Assembly: GCF_018446385.1 (NCBI RefSeq)
Contig: NC_056002.1
Location: 29,498,636-29,562,635, forward strand
Length of the DNA: 64,000 bases
Source: Zingiber officinale
Taxonomy: Eukaryota > Streptophyta > Magnoliopsida > Zingiberales > Zingiberaceae
Direction of reading: 5' to 3'
The notes under the pieces were generated by a model. The model saw only the letters and a program-made list of their open reading frames with translations, ran no database searches and had not been told where the DNA came from. Below are positions 21,711-33,010 of the stretch, piece by piece; positions within the stretch are counted from its first letter, which is position 1; every line of letters starts with the position of its first letter. A program made the translations under genes and the position numbers.

Positions 21711-22430
21711 ATGGCAAGAAGAGGACATCCCCGTATCGTTCGTACTGAGAACCAAGATCAGGAGAACGAAGAGCTTAGATCAACTGAGCCTAATATCTCT
21801 GAAGTGTTGCCCAACTCCAGAGACAAGTAGTGGAGCAGTAACAAGTGATTGCCGACAGTGGTGATCGAAGCCGCTCCTCCCACTCGACCATTCTTGGAGA
21901 CCCGGTGGTGGTGAAGTCCCATCGGTTGCCACAAGTCACCACTGACACCTAGAAGACAAGAAGCGTACCTCGTCCGGTGGGTGAAACCGAGAATGCTTCT
22001 CGGGCGGTGAGCCCAGGATACCCAAGCTTGGTTCGAGACATTTGAGAACCTGATGGAGCTTCTTGGTGACGGAAGTCGAGAAGGTTGATACCATTAAGTG
22101 TGTCTCTTTCTGCCATATGGAGGTGCTTGTATGTGGTGGGAGCGAGTGGAGAGTAAGCGATCGACGAACCTCGGGTTGACTTGAGATAGATTTCTAAAAA
22201 GTCTTCCGTCAGCGGATCACCAATAAACAGTATGAGGAGTTTATGGAATTCGGACAAGGTGACCTACAGTAGAAGAAGCGGTTAAAAGATTTAACAGGCT
22301 AGCTCACCTTTGCCTAGAGTTAGTAAGTGCAGTGAAAGAGCGAGTCGACCGATGCTCCGAATGCTGAGACCGGAAATATCACCTAATGTGAGTAGTGAAA
22401 CTCACCGACCATAGATTGGTGAAGAGTGGT
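21711..22430 (+). pseudogene. gag: E6 interior 1 gag, heavily damaged
   Basis: Starts MARRGHPRIVRT like interior 2, which preserves more. Stop TAG at about 21829 is shared with interior 2. Beyond 21840 many 1-3 bp losses and CA-to-CG changes destroy the frame. Recognisable words that align to interior 2 include RRQEAY-like and the KRFNRLAHLCLE region near 22285. Confidence 0.65.
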
Positions 22431-22599
22431 CAGAGGGCATTAGTGAGCACTATCTAAGCAACAACAAGGCCTGACAAGCGCACAAGCCGGTCGAGATAAG
22501 ACAAGGCGGTGGGAAGCAGAGACCCGGTCAGTAATCAAACCGGAGGACAAAGATAACAAGAAAGACCCAAGCAGGAAGACGTATGGATAGTATGTGAAT

Positions 22600-23770
22600 A
22601 TCCGAGGTATTTCTAGAAGAGCTACTGGACTACCTCCCGGAGAAGTGGAGTTTGAGATTGAATTGGTTCCTGAAATCGATCCAATTTCAAAGCTCCGTGT
22701 CGCATGTCTCCAGTAGAGTTGAAAGAGTTTCAGAGCAACTTGAGGAGCTGCTTGACAAAGGCTTCATCGCCCTAGTCACTCACCTTGGGGGAGCTCTCGT
22801 GTTGTTTGTCGAGAAGAAGGATGGATCTGTCGAGATGTCATGAATTAGGAGCTCTGAATCAAGTGACGATCGAGAATAAGTATCCCTTCCGGGATCGCGA
22901 CTTATTTGATTAGTTAAGAGGAGCGACGGTATTCTTGAAGATAGACTGCGCTCTGGGTACCATCGGTGAAAGTGAAAGAAAGAGACACACCAATAGCTTC
23001 GGAACGGATCACGGACATTACGAGTTTGTAGTCATGCCTTTTGGTGTAACTAATGCACCAGCGGTCTTCATGGACTTAATGAACAGAGTGTTCAGAGAAT
23101 ACCTTGACAAATTTGTCATCGTATTCATCGACGACATTCTAGTCTATTCAAGGACCCAGAGGAGCATGACACGCACTTGAGAATAGTATTGCAGACCCTT
23201 CAGCAAAAGCAGCTGTATGCTAAATTCTTAAAGTGTGAGTTCTGGTTAGAGCAGGTGGCGTTTCTAGGTCACATAATTTTTAAAGAAAGTATTCAAGTAG
23301 ATCCAGCCAAGATAGAAGCGGTCGACGACTGGAGTAGACCCAAGAACGGCAGGGAGATCAGAAGCTTCCTTGGTTTAGCTGTGTACTACAGGAAATTCGT
23401 GGAGGACTTTACCAGGATAGCTTCTCCACTAACGGCCTTAACTAGGAAGAATAAGAAGTTTGAATGGTCAGACAAATGTGAGCAAAGTTTCCAAGCATTG
23501 AAGAAGAGATTGACCAGTGCTCCTATTCTGATTGTTCCAAAGAGTGACAAGAGTTTTGACATCTACAGTGATGCCTCTAAGATGGGTCTAGAAGCTGTTC
23601 TCATGCAAGAAGGAAAAGTGATAGCTTATGCTTCCAGACAACTCAAAGATTATGAGAAAAATTACCCCACTCATGATCTTGAGCTGGCAGTTGTGGTCTT
23701 TGCACTGAAACTCTGGCGACATCATTTGTATGGCGTTCAGTGCGAATTTTTCCTGGATCGTGAGTCTTAA
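22600..23770 (+). pseudogene. pol: E6 interior 1 reverse transcriptase and RNase H
   Basis: Joins directly to gag with no protease between. RT fingers are damaged (22600-22990). The palm is clean at 23000-23165, with [20 protein letters not shown] and catalytic FIDDILVYS. Frameshift at about 23160 (shared with interior 2) leads to 23177-23770: RT thumb ([20 protein letters not shown]), the connection, and RNase H ([36 protein letters not shown]). Ends at a stop after FFLDRES. Not functional. Confidence 0.8.
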
Positions 23771-24748
23771 GTACTTCTTCACTCGGAAGGACTTAAACAT
23801 GAGACCGCGTGGTTGGAGTTAGTCGAAGACTATGATTGTGAAATCCTCTACCACCGAGCAAAGCTAACAAGTGGCGGATGCCTAGCGAGAAAATCCGGTC
23901 GTCCACGATGTCTGTCATCATTAGCCTACCGCTGCGAGAAGAGTTGTCGGACTTTGGAATGAAAATTATTTATGGGCAACTCTCTGTGTTGATCTTAGAG
24001 TCTATCTTGCTTGAGGATATCAGAGAAAGCAAAGTGAAGATCCGGATATCCAAGATCGAGCAAGAGATCTGAAAGAAAATTGAAGTTTAGTGTCAGACGG
24101 GGAATTCTTTATCGGGAGGCTGCCTTTGTGTTCCCAGTGATGAAGAGGCGAGAAAGAAATTTTAGAGAAGCTCGCTAAACACCTTACTCCGTGCATCTGG
24201 TTACGCAAGATGTACCAAGGCGTGAAACGAGATTACGGTGTGCGGACTCGAAGAGATGTAACTAAATATGTGATTACACACGTCGGTCAGCGAACACTAG
24301 AGAGCCGGGAGGGTTCTCTGCCCTTCTATCTAGAGTGGAAGTGGAAGACATATCCATGGACTTCATAGTCTTCCAAGAACTACGAATGAATATGATGCGA
24401 TATGGGTGATAGTGGACGATTGACCAAGTCTGCTCGTTTCTAGCTATCAAGGTGTCTCACTCTATAGAGCGGTTGGCGGTTATATTAAGGAGGTGATCGG
24501 ACTTCAGGGTTCCTAAATCTATTGTTTACGATAGAGATGGGCAACACTCACACTTTTGGGAGTCGTTGAATGCACTAGGCACCAAACTCAGTTAAATGTG
24601 ACTTTTCATCCTCGGTGATGGGAGATAATAGGCGAGTAAATCAATTTTAGAAGATATGCTCGGAGCTTGTGCGCTAGATTTGAGGTGTAAGTATCTATGC
24701 TTAGCTGAGTTTGCCTACTGACAATAGCTATCAGGCCACCGTCGAGAT
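23771..24748 (+). pseudogene. pol: E6 interior 1 RNase H end and integrase N-terminal part, wrecked
   Basis: Aligns with 52940-54010 of interior 2 but with many small deletions; pieces such as the integrase core words around 24340-24420 (ITMDF-like, TNEYDAIWVIVD) are only visible in changing frames. Cut at 24748 by E7; the last five bases GAGAT correspond to E7's duplicated target AAGAT. Confidence 0.7.
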
Positions 24749-27523
24749 TGTAAAATCTAGAAAATAGGCGAATATTAATAGGGAATTTTAGAATTTTAGA
24801 AATTTTCAAGAATTTTGAACTCGTATGGACGAGTTAGCGAGGAAAAACTGTTTAGGTGACCCGTTTAAGCGAAATGTTTATTTTATATTCCTTTTCTTTT
24901 ATTTCTTTTTATTTCCTTTATTTCCTCTCGTCTCATGGATTCTCTCATCCTCGCGTTTCTTCCTTCGCGTGACAACTCCTGCCAGAGCCCTATGGCCTTG
25001 TCTCCTCTGTGCCACTATGGCCCGGTTCTCCTCTTCTTCATTTCTTACTGGCCTTGCTGCTCTTAGCCGCCGATTTCTTTCTCCTACGTGCACATGCCTT
25101 GTGAGCCTCGGTAGAAACGACTCAGGCTATGCCCTGGCCGTTGGTGTGGCGTATGCCATGAGCCCGGTGCCTAGAGCCGATCACATGTCACCCTTTCTTC
25201 CTCCTTACTGGTGTGAGTTCACGTAGATTTTACATGCACGAGCCTAGCCCAGCCGCCCGCCATGCGGGTTTCTCTTCTTTACGTGTCGAACCCTAGCGAT
25301 ATTCTTGCGGATAGCCACAGAAATCGCCGGCGGGAAGAACCACACCCCGTTTTTGTCTACGCCTAGATTGGAATTGGAAGATTAGGTAAGTCTTGGTTAG
25401 CGATAGCAACTCGAGTTTTGGGGTTCCTTTACGTACTAATTCATTGCATGATTTTCTTTGAGAACGATTGCCCTAGTTGGGTGTCTTGCCATTGCTTCTC
25501 TGCTCGATCATGGGTTAGCTCTGTTAGGCGATCCAGACCCTAGATCGTTGCTTGCTCACCTGGGCCTAGTTCCCTACTGCTGAAGCCTTTAACCCGTGCC
25601 CTAGCAGTGAGGTCACTTGTTCTAATTCCAGTAGCAACCATCTTTTGTAGTTGGATCATGTGCTAATTGTTTTTGGATTTCCAGCAGCCAGGTTTTCAGC
25701 TGTGTCAATTGGAAATTCTTCGACCTTGGATTTAAAAGTGATACATCCAGATTTTTAGGTGAGTTTAGAGGTGATTCCATTCTACATTGAATTTCATTAA
25801 TAGTAATGGATAGTACCAGTTGATTAGTTGATATAAGATTTATAAATGTATTTGTTGTATTCCATTTGGATAAGTTAATTGATGATCCAATTGAGGTTTA
25901 TAAATTTGGGTTTGTATTTAAGTTAGATTTTAGGGATTCGATTTAGCTAATTAAATTGTATATAATTAGCTAAACCTGTATGTCGTATTGATACAGGAAT
26001 TTGACGCGAGACGAGTATCTCGGAGTCGGAATTGGACCTTTCTTTTGTCGGAGGCGGGTACTTTGACTTATGTCTTTTGATATGCATAATAAAGTGTTTA
26101 CATAGCGATGATTGTGTTATCCTTTTGATTCGGTTGGTCACTACATGATACATGTTATTTGTTATTTATTATCCTGCGTATTATTATTGACTTGACCATC
26201 GTACTTTCGGTGGTATTGACCGTATGATACATCGTATTGGGACTAGGGTTTATTTGATACCATATTTGTGTGTACCTTCCATCGATCGTTGACTTGTGGT
26301 ACACCTTTTATTTATGTATGGATCTTGCTATCTATTCGTGGATATTGCCGTGTTTAGGCGTCGTCGTTTGCGTGATTCGTGATGTGCGGTTATGCGCTCC
26401 GTTATTGGTAGCGTCGATTCGTATATCATACACACCACCACTCGTTGGTTGGTGGTATGATCGAGTCGTATGATTGTGCCTGCTCAAATCTGAACTGAAC
26501 TAGGTCGTGACTAGGGATCCCATCTAGCCTGGCCGACTTGGGGATCTGATCGGACAAGCTGCCCAATTGACTGATGGTTTATCCGAGCCATGCAATTGTG
26601 CTGCTTGGATCTGAATTGAACTAGGCCGCAACGTGGGATTCCATCGAGTCAGGGAGATTTGGCGATTCGATCGGACAACGTTTATATTTATTGGATGGTT
26701 TATCTGAGTCATATGATTGTACCACTTGGATCTGAACTGAACTAGGTTGTGACTCGGGATCCCGTCGAGCCAGGCGGACTTGGGGATTCTATCGTTGACA
26801 AGTTGTCTGTTCTGCTTGCTGCGTTTATTTGAATCGTATGATGCATACAGGGTTTATGACACTCTCGGTCGGCGACCACGATATCTTTTACCTTAATCTT
26901 GGTTAATGCAGTTCTCTGTTTTGTTTGGTTGCATTTATCCTTCGTATTGAGGTATCTGCGTGATTAGTGTTATACATTATTTACTTTATTATATCGGTAC
27001 TGCTGAGTGTTGGACTCACCCGCCTCCGTTGTTGTTATATTTCGGGTTGAGGGTATCAGGAGATTCCATCGCTGGTCCCCACTGCACGTAGTCTAGTCCT
27101 CTGTTGGTTTTGAGTTGTTATTTTATTTTAGTTTTCTATCGGACTTTGTTTTAGTCTTGTTTTGGATTTCATGTATGGATATTGTATGAATTCTTCCGTT
27201 TGATGGACTTTTGGTATGATTTGGATTTTATTCTACTACATTCCTGCCTGGACAGAAGAGGTGAGTTCGTCGATTTGAGCTTTCTGAGTGTAGTTGAGTA
27301 GGGTTGGATTTGAGTCAGTCTTATAGTTTGTGATTACTATTATTAGCTGCGTGGTTGTGACACGGAGGTTGAATATCTATATAAACTACGTGGTGATTGT
27401 TTTATTTATTGTTATTATCCAGCCGCTTATGGTGAGGTATATGAGGATGTAGAAAAGTTTGGATTGTCCAGCGTCAGGGAGATCTTCCGAAATTTTCTCG
27501 GACGGGGACTCCTGGGCGTGACA
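24749..27523 (+). repeat. E7 5' LTR (2775 bp)
   Basis: Aligns to 33011-35970 but is about 185 bp shorter. Blocks such as 25540-26040 are almost identical to the partner, others (24930-25530, 26160-26900) differ by many small indels and rearranged tri/tetranucleotides. The stretch 26480-26780 has three diverged copies of a roughly 120-bp unit (TGGATCTGAA(C/T)TGAACTAGG) that the 3' LTR lacks. Confidence 0.85.
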
Positions 27524-27529
27524 ATTTAG

Positions 27530-27541
27530 TGGTATCGGAGC
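27530..27541 (+). other. E7 primer-binding site
   Basis: TGGTATCGGAGC after the LTR end, an initiator tRNA-Met site with one change (A to G). Confidence 0.8.
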
Positions 27542-27967
27542 TTATGTTTTACGATCGTTGTTTTCGTATTTTGGATATTTGGGATAACATGATACCTATT
27601 GATATGGTATCAGGCGCCAAAGTTGGCGATACTTGTTTTATTTTTCGTGTGTTGGATTTTGAGATTTATCCGATACCAATTTATTGGTATAAGGGTGTGA
27701 TACCCTTTTAGTATTCTGGATATGTTATACTAGCCCTAGTTGCGAGACGTATTGGTGCTAGGCGGTTATTTTTGGGTTGCGCGGATTTTTCGTTTCGATT
27801 ATGTTATGGACTTAGTTTTGGATTTATTTGGATTCGTGATATTCTCGTTCGAATTTTGAGAGGAAATTTGGGGCTGGACATGACGGAACATCTCGAGGCA
27901 ATGAAATAGGTATGATGTCACTTTATAATTATTATCTTGGTAGTAATATCGTGATATAATTTAGAGA

Positions 27968-29690
27968 TATGAGGCGATCTACGTATGCGAGGCGTGGTTG
28001 GGCGACCACGTCGAGGCGGGATCTCTGGATATGCGGAGATGCCTTGATGATGAGCACATCGATCGAGGGAGACTCGACCCTCATGGGTGCGTCGGGCTCG
28101 GACCGATGGCTTCCTTAAGTACCTACTTGAGTGCAAGCGGTATCCTTCTTTGTTGTATTTCCGGTACCACCGAAGTACCATTGGCATTCAGACACGGCTC
28201 GGCCCGACCTCGGTGTATCGGCTCGCCAGGACCCACCGTGTATCGCACGGGCTCACGGCTCCTGTGCCCCGATCATGTCTGATGTACAGTGACACTGCAT
28301 TAGGATCAAGCTACTCCATTCGATACCATTGTCTCACAGTACATCAGTGCGGCCACCTATATTCACCCTACAGTGCCACCAACTGCATATGCTCCAGTTT
28401 ACCCAGCGGCACCGGGAGTACCTCCTCCGGTTTATGCACTAGTACCACGCACCGGCTCAGTGTTTCACTTGATCCGACAGTAGTTCAGGCACACCTCATG
28501 ACTTTCAGCGGCACGAGCGAGATTCGGTGTTGGCGAGTCGATAAAGTCGATTCACACTCTTAGGAGAGATCCAAGTGTGGCCTTGTCTTGGATTGAGACT
28601 ATGGAGCGGACTTTCTTTTATATTGCTTGCTCCGATTGGGAGAAAGCGGTGCCTTTTCGTACGGAGCGGCCGACACACAGTGGATTACTCGGTTCCATCG
28701 TGGTGGCGAACATCACTTGGGCGGTTCGGGGAGGCTTTGAGGCCGTTTCTTTCCACGAGCTTATCGGATGGCTCGTCGGTAGGATTTCTGAGTTGCGGCG
28801 AATAATCCCGTGGTGAGTATCTGCGAGTTTGATAGATTGGCGATTTTGTCCGAGCTAGTTCTTGAGGGACGCAGTTCAGTATCGTGATTCATTCAGGGGT
28901 TGGATGGACATTTGCAACTAAGACTTATCGGTCTTGGTATCACGTCTTATGCGGAGATGTTGGGCGGGCCCTCATTATTGAGTCATTTCTGAGAGAAGTT
29001 TTCCGGATAGGGAAAGGAAGCAACCGAGTCGAGACATCGGGCGGATCCAAGACCTCGGGCTACACTCTGCAGAGCAGGCGTAGTCGATCGGATCGGGTAC
29101 ATCCCGGGGTATCACGTAAACCTCATAAATCGTCAGGCGGTCTTCTTGGGGCGTTTTTCGGTCTTCCAGAGCAGGAAACAACCCGCATGACATTATTTGT
29201 TTGAGATGTGGATCCGAGATCATATCACTTGACTGTTCTGCGGGGCGATCGGTTCTTTCATTTGCCTGAGCACCAGCCGGATTGTCGCGAAGACTCGGCG
29301 TATGGCTTCGGAGGGTCGATCATGGAGGCGGTCGGTCGATCCGGAACTTATCGAGGAGGCGTCGAGCCCAACCTTCACATAGTCGACAGTGCCATCTGCA
29401 ACGGCGTTTGGCATGCTTGGGCGGAGTACTCGGTGCTTCCATGACCCAGTGGTTACATTCAGGACTTTATTATTCACGAGGATGTCGTCGGTGACCTCGG
29501 CCTTTAGGTCGATGCGAGACTCGGTCTCGGCTAGGCTGCATAGTATCCACCGTCTTCTCGGTCTTCTCGGCACATTATCCGGCGCCTCGGTGTGCGCGAA
29601 CCTTACCGCGGCCAATACCGCCTCCTCCGTCGACCGGGCGTGTACATGCGATTACGGGGAGGATGCACGGTAGCCACGGATCCGTTTTCA
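27968..29690 (+). pseudogene. gag: E7 gag, broken
   Basis: Region between the leader and protease, where gag must lie. The phrase GGGCGACCACG near 28000 matches the start of E3 gag (60293-60303). Frames are short and shift repeatedly; no complete zinc knuckle was seen. GC-rich words (CTCGG, TCGG) are over-represented compared with E3. Confidence 0.55.
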
Positions 29691-29724
29691 TGCGGTATGG
29701 TTTCCATTTATTCATTCTCCGTGA

Positions 29725-30200
29725 TATATTGATTGATACTGGTAGTTCACATTCTTTCATATCTCGTACCTTTATACGGAGATTGGTAGATTACCCACTG
29801 CAGACCCATGATTTGTCTCTCTAGTCGGTGATACTTTAGATGTCACCGGAGGTCGAGGTTGCCCGTTAGATTTTGGCAACATGATACTTACGATGGATCT
29901 TCTAGTATTGGAGATGGTCGAGTTTGATATCATTCTTGGCATGGATTGGGTATCGTATATCATGCTACCGTTGATTGCCCAGACGAGGGTGGTCACTTCG
30001 GCCTCGAACCAACCTCGTGGGATTTCAGCATCGAGATGATGGCATATCAATCATTCGTGATTTCGGAAGCTAGCTCGTCATACATGGTATCGGGTTTTCC
30101 ATTATCTATGATTAATCTTGAGAGCTAGCAGATTCGCGACTCTCGAGCGTTCTCTGTAGTCGGAGTACCCGGATGTATTTCAGGAGTGCCGGGTTTGCCT
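29725..30200 (+). pseudogene. pol: E7 aspartic protease remnant
   Basis: The active-site segment IDTGSSHSFISRTF is readable at about 29730-29772, and a downstream FDIILGMDWVS near 29922-29955 matches the flap/helix region of gypsy proteases (compare E3, DIILGMDWLAKYY). Stops in between, e.g. near 29822, break it. Confidence 0.7.
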
Positions 30201-30207
30201 CGAGGCG

Positions 30208-30807
30208 GTGGAGTTCGCTATTGAGTTGATTATGGGGAAAGCTCCTTATCGTATGACACCAAAAGAGTTGAACGAGCTGAAGGTTCAACTCCAGGAGCTT
30301 TTAGACAGGCGATTCATTCACCCTAGTATTTCCCCATGGGGTTCTCCGGTGTTATTCGTCAAGAAAAAAGACGGCACCATGAGGTTATGTATTGACTACA
30401 GGCAGCTGAATGCAGTGACCGTCAGAAATAAATATCCTTTACCACGGATCGAGGATTTGTTTGATCAGCTCAGAGGTACATCAGTGTATTCTAAGATTGA
30501 TCTGCGATCCGGATATCATCAGTTGAGGGTCAGAGACTCAGATATCCAGAAGACAGCTTTCCCTACGAGATACGGTCATTATGAGTTTTTGGTAATGCCA
30601 TTTGGGCTTACCAATGCTCCAACGGTGTTTATGGACTTGATGAACCGCATCTTTCTGGAGTATTTGGATCAGTTTGTTATCGTCTTCATTGATGACATAT
30701 TGGTCTACTCTCATTCCGAGGAGGAGCACGCACAGCATCTTCGCACAGTTTTGGAGATTCTTCGACGACATCAGCTGTACGCGAAGTTCAGCAAGTGTGC
30801 GTTCTAG
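30208..30807 (+). pseudogene. pol: E7 reverse transcriptase domain, intact for 199 residues
   Basis: Polymerase that copies element RNA to DNA. Uninterrupted from the fingers ([50 protein letters not shown]) through [12 protein letters not shown] to the catalytic [15 protein letters not shown] and thumb start [10 protein letters not shown]. All Ty3-type RT motifs are present. A TAG after the thumb start and loss of frame upstream mean no full Pol is made. Much cleaner than flanking E7 DNA. Confidence 0.85.
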
Positions 30808-32500
30808 CTATCCTCGGTTTTACGGGACACGTGGTTTCTAGTAGAGGTATTTTTGATCCTCGAAGATCGAGGTCGCCACCACCGGTGAGCAAAGTCGATT
30901 CGGAGATCCGCAGTTTCGATCATTGGCGGATATTACCGACGTTTTGTCGAGGGTTTCTCGCGTATTGCTATGCTGGTGACACGCCTTACCGGAAAGGCGT
31001 GAAGTTCATGTGGTTCGAGGATTGCGAGACCGCTTTAGGAGTCGGAGATTAGTGTCGGCTCAGTTTTGGTTTACCTTCCGAGAGGATGGATTTTACTCTA
31101 CACCAGCGTCACTTGAGGTTTGGGTGTTGCTTACGCAAGACTACAGAGTAGTCTCTTATGCTCCCCGTCGAAGGAGCATGAGAAGAATTACCCGGTTCAT
31201 GACTTGGAGTTAGCTGCTATCATCTTTGCTCGAAGCTTTGGCGGCATCATTTATATGGTATTACATTTGAGATTCTCACCGATCATAAGAGTACATTTTA
31301 CTCGAAGGAGCTTAATCTCCGACGGAGGAGATGGATGGAGTTCTGAAGGACTACGATTGTACCATTAGCTACCAGGGAAAGCTAATGTGGTTGCCGATGA
31401 CTCGGCAGGAAGTCCGGAGGACTCGGCTTGCCACCGGACTTCACCACAGACTTGATTGAGTTTTTCCGAGTTAGACCTTGAGGAGGGGATCTACAGAGCA
31501 GGTATTCTTGTTACTATGGTTGCTCACCGTCGATCGGTGACGAAGATCCAGAGCACAGCCTGGTGATCGGATTTGCGTTCATTAGTAGTCGATAGCTTTG
31601 GGCAGCAGTGACCGAGTTTACACGAGACGAGGAGGGTATCATATACTTCCGCCTCAGTCTCATCCGGTCTTCCGGCTCTTAGGAGCTACTCCGGAGGCTC
31701 ACCGTTCTCGATTTGTGATCCATCCAAGCGGGACCCGTATATCGAGACTTGAGGCGTTCCTCTTGGTGGAACAGCATGAAGAAAGACATCACGGATTTCG
31801 TAGCTAGATGTCTTGTCTCACAACGGTGAAGGTGAACACGAGGCTTGCAGGATTACTTGACGGGTTCCTATTCACAGTGGAAGTGGGATCACATTACCAT
31901 GGACTTTGTGGTGGGTTTACGAGGACACGGAGACCATGACGCGATTCGGGTAATCGTTGATCGATTAACTAAATCCGCGCACTTCTTAGCGATTCGGAGG
32001 ACTGATTCCCTGGATCGATTGGCTGATCTGTATTGTCGAGAAATCATCAGATTACATGGCGTTCCGTTGAGTATCATTTCGGATAGAGATCCACGGTTTA
32101 CGTCTCGTTTCGGCGAGTCTCGGCGGGCTTTGGGCACACTCCATTTGACTTTCCATCCACGAGCGGATGGACGATCGAGCGGACCATTCAAACTTTAGAG
32201 GACCTGCTGAGGTCATGTGTTATGGATTTTGGAGGTTGGGATTTCAGACATTGGTAGAGTTTGCCCACAACAATAGCTTTCATTCGGCTATCCGGATGGC
32301 ACCGCGTTTGAGGCGTTGTTTGGTAGACCTTGTCGGACACCGTCCCAGGATGAGGGGAGAGGCCCGTTGTTGGGACCTCATGGAGTTCAGCGGGATCTGA
32401 GTTGGTCCGTACTATCGAGACGGAGGATGTGAGGCGCAGGATCGCGTAAGAGTTCTGTTGATCGGAGACGCGAGACCATTAGAGTTTTTGTTGGCGACCA
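30808..32500 (+). pseudogene. pol: E7 RNase H and integrase, broken
   Basis: RNase H pieces at 31120-31260 (ARLQSSLLC.., YPVHDLELAAIIFA). Integrase core at 31845-32198 is open for 117 residues: WKWDHITMDFVVGLRG (first Asp), VIVDRLTKSAHFLA, RLHGVPLSIISDRDPRFTS (second Asp), FHPRADG; the glutamate segment expected next is altered to RSSGPFKL. The zinc-finger part upstream is not readable. Confidence 0.75.
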
Positions 32501-32703
32501 TGTATTTCTTGAGTTTCACCCACGAAAGGGGTGAAGAGATTTAGCCTCGAGGTAAGCTAGCTCCGCAGTACATTGGCCCTTTCGAGATCTTGGAGAGGAT
32601 CGGAGCGGTAGCTTACCGACTGCACTACCACCGTCCCTGTCAGGCGTACACGATGTATTCCATGTATCGATCTTGAGGAGATACGTCATGACCCACACGT
32701 GTC

Positions 32704-32901
32704 TTGGCGGATATCCGTTCGATTCGGCTTGACATTACTTATGAGGAGGTTCCGGTACGGATTTTGGACCGGAAGGAGCGTCAGTTGCGGAACAAGACTA
32801 TCCGACTGGTTAAAGTCGGATGGCAGCATCATTCGGATGAGGAGGCTACTTGGGAGCTTGAGGATACGATCCGAGCTCGGTATCCCCATTTTTTTACATG
32901 A
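32704..32901 (+). pseudogene. pol: E7 integrase C-terminal chromodomain-like segment
   Basis: Open for 65 residues to TGA: VRILDRKERQLRNKTIRLVK then GWQHHSDEEATWELEDTIR and the end RYPHFFT. This is the chromodomain-like tail of chromoviruses, which steers integration to heterochromatin. Placed as expected, about 95 bp before the polypurine tract. Confidence 0.8.
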
Positions 32902-32996
32902 GGTATGTGATTTATTTACCATTCAGCATTTATACTCTATACCTGTTGTTAGTGTTTGCTGATGGTAGATAACGAAATTTGGGGACCAAATTTTTA

Positions 32997-33010
32997 TTAG
33001 TGGGGGAGAA
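32997..33010 (+). other. E7 polypurine tract
   Basis: TTAGTGGGGGAGAA immediately before the 3' LTR. Confidence 0.85.
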
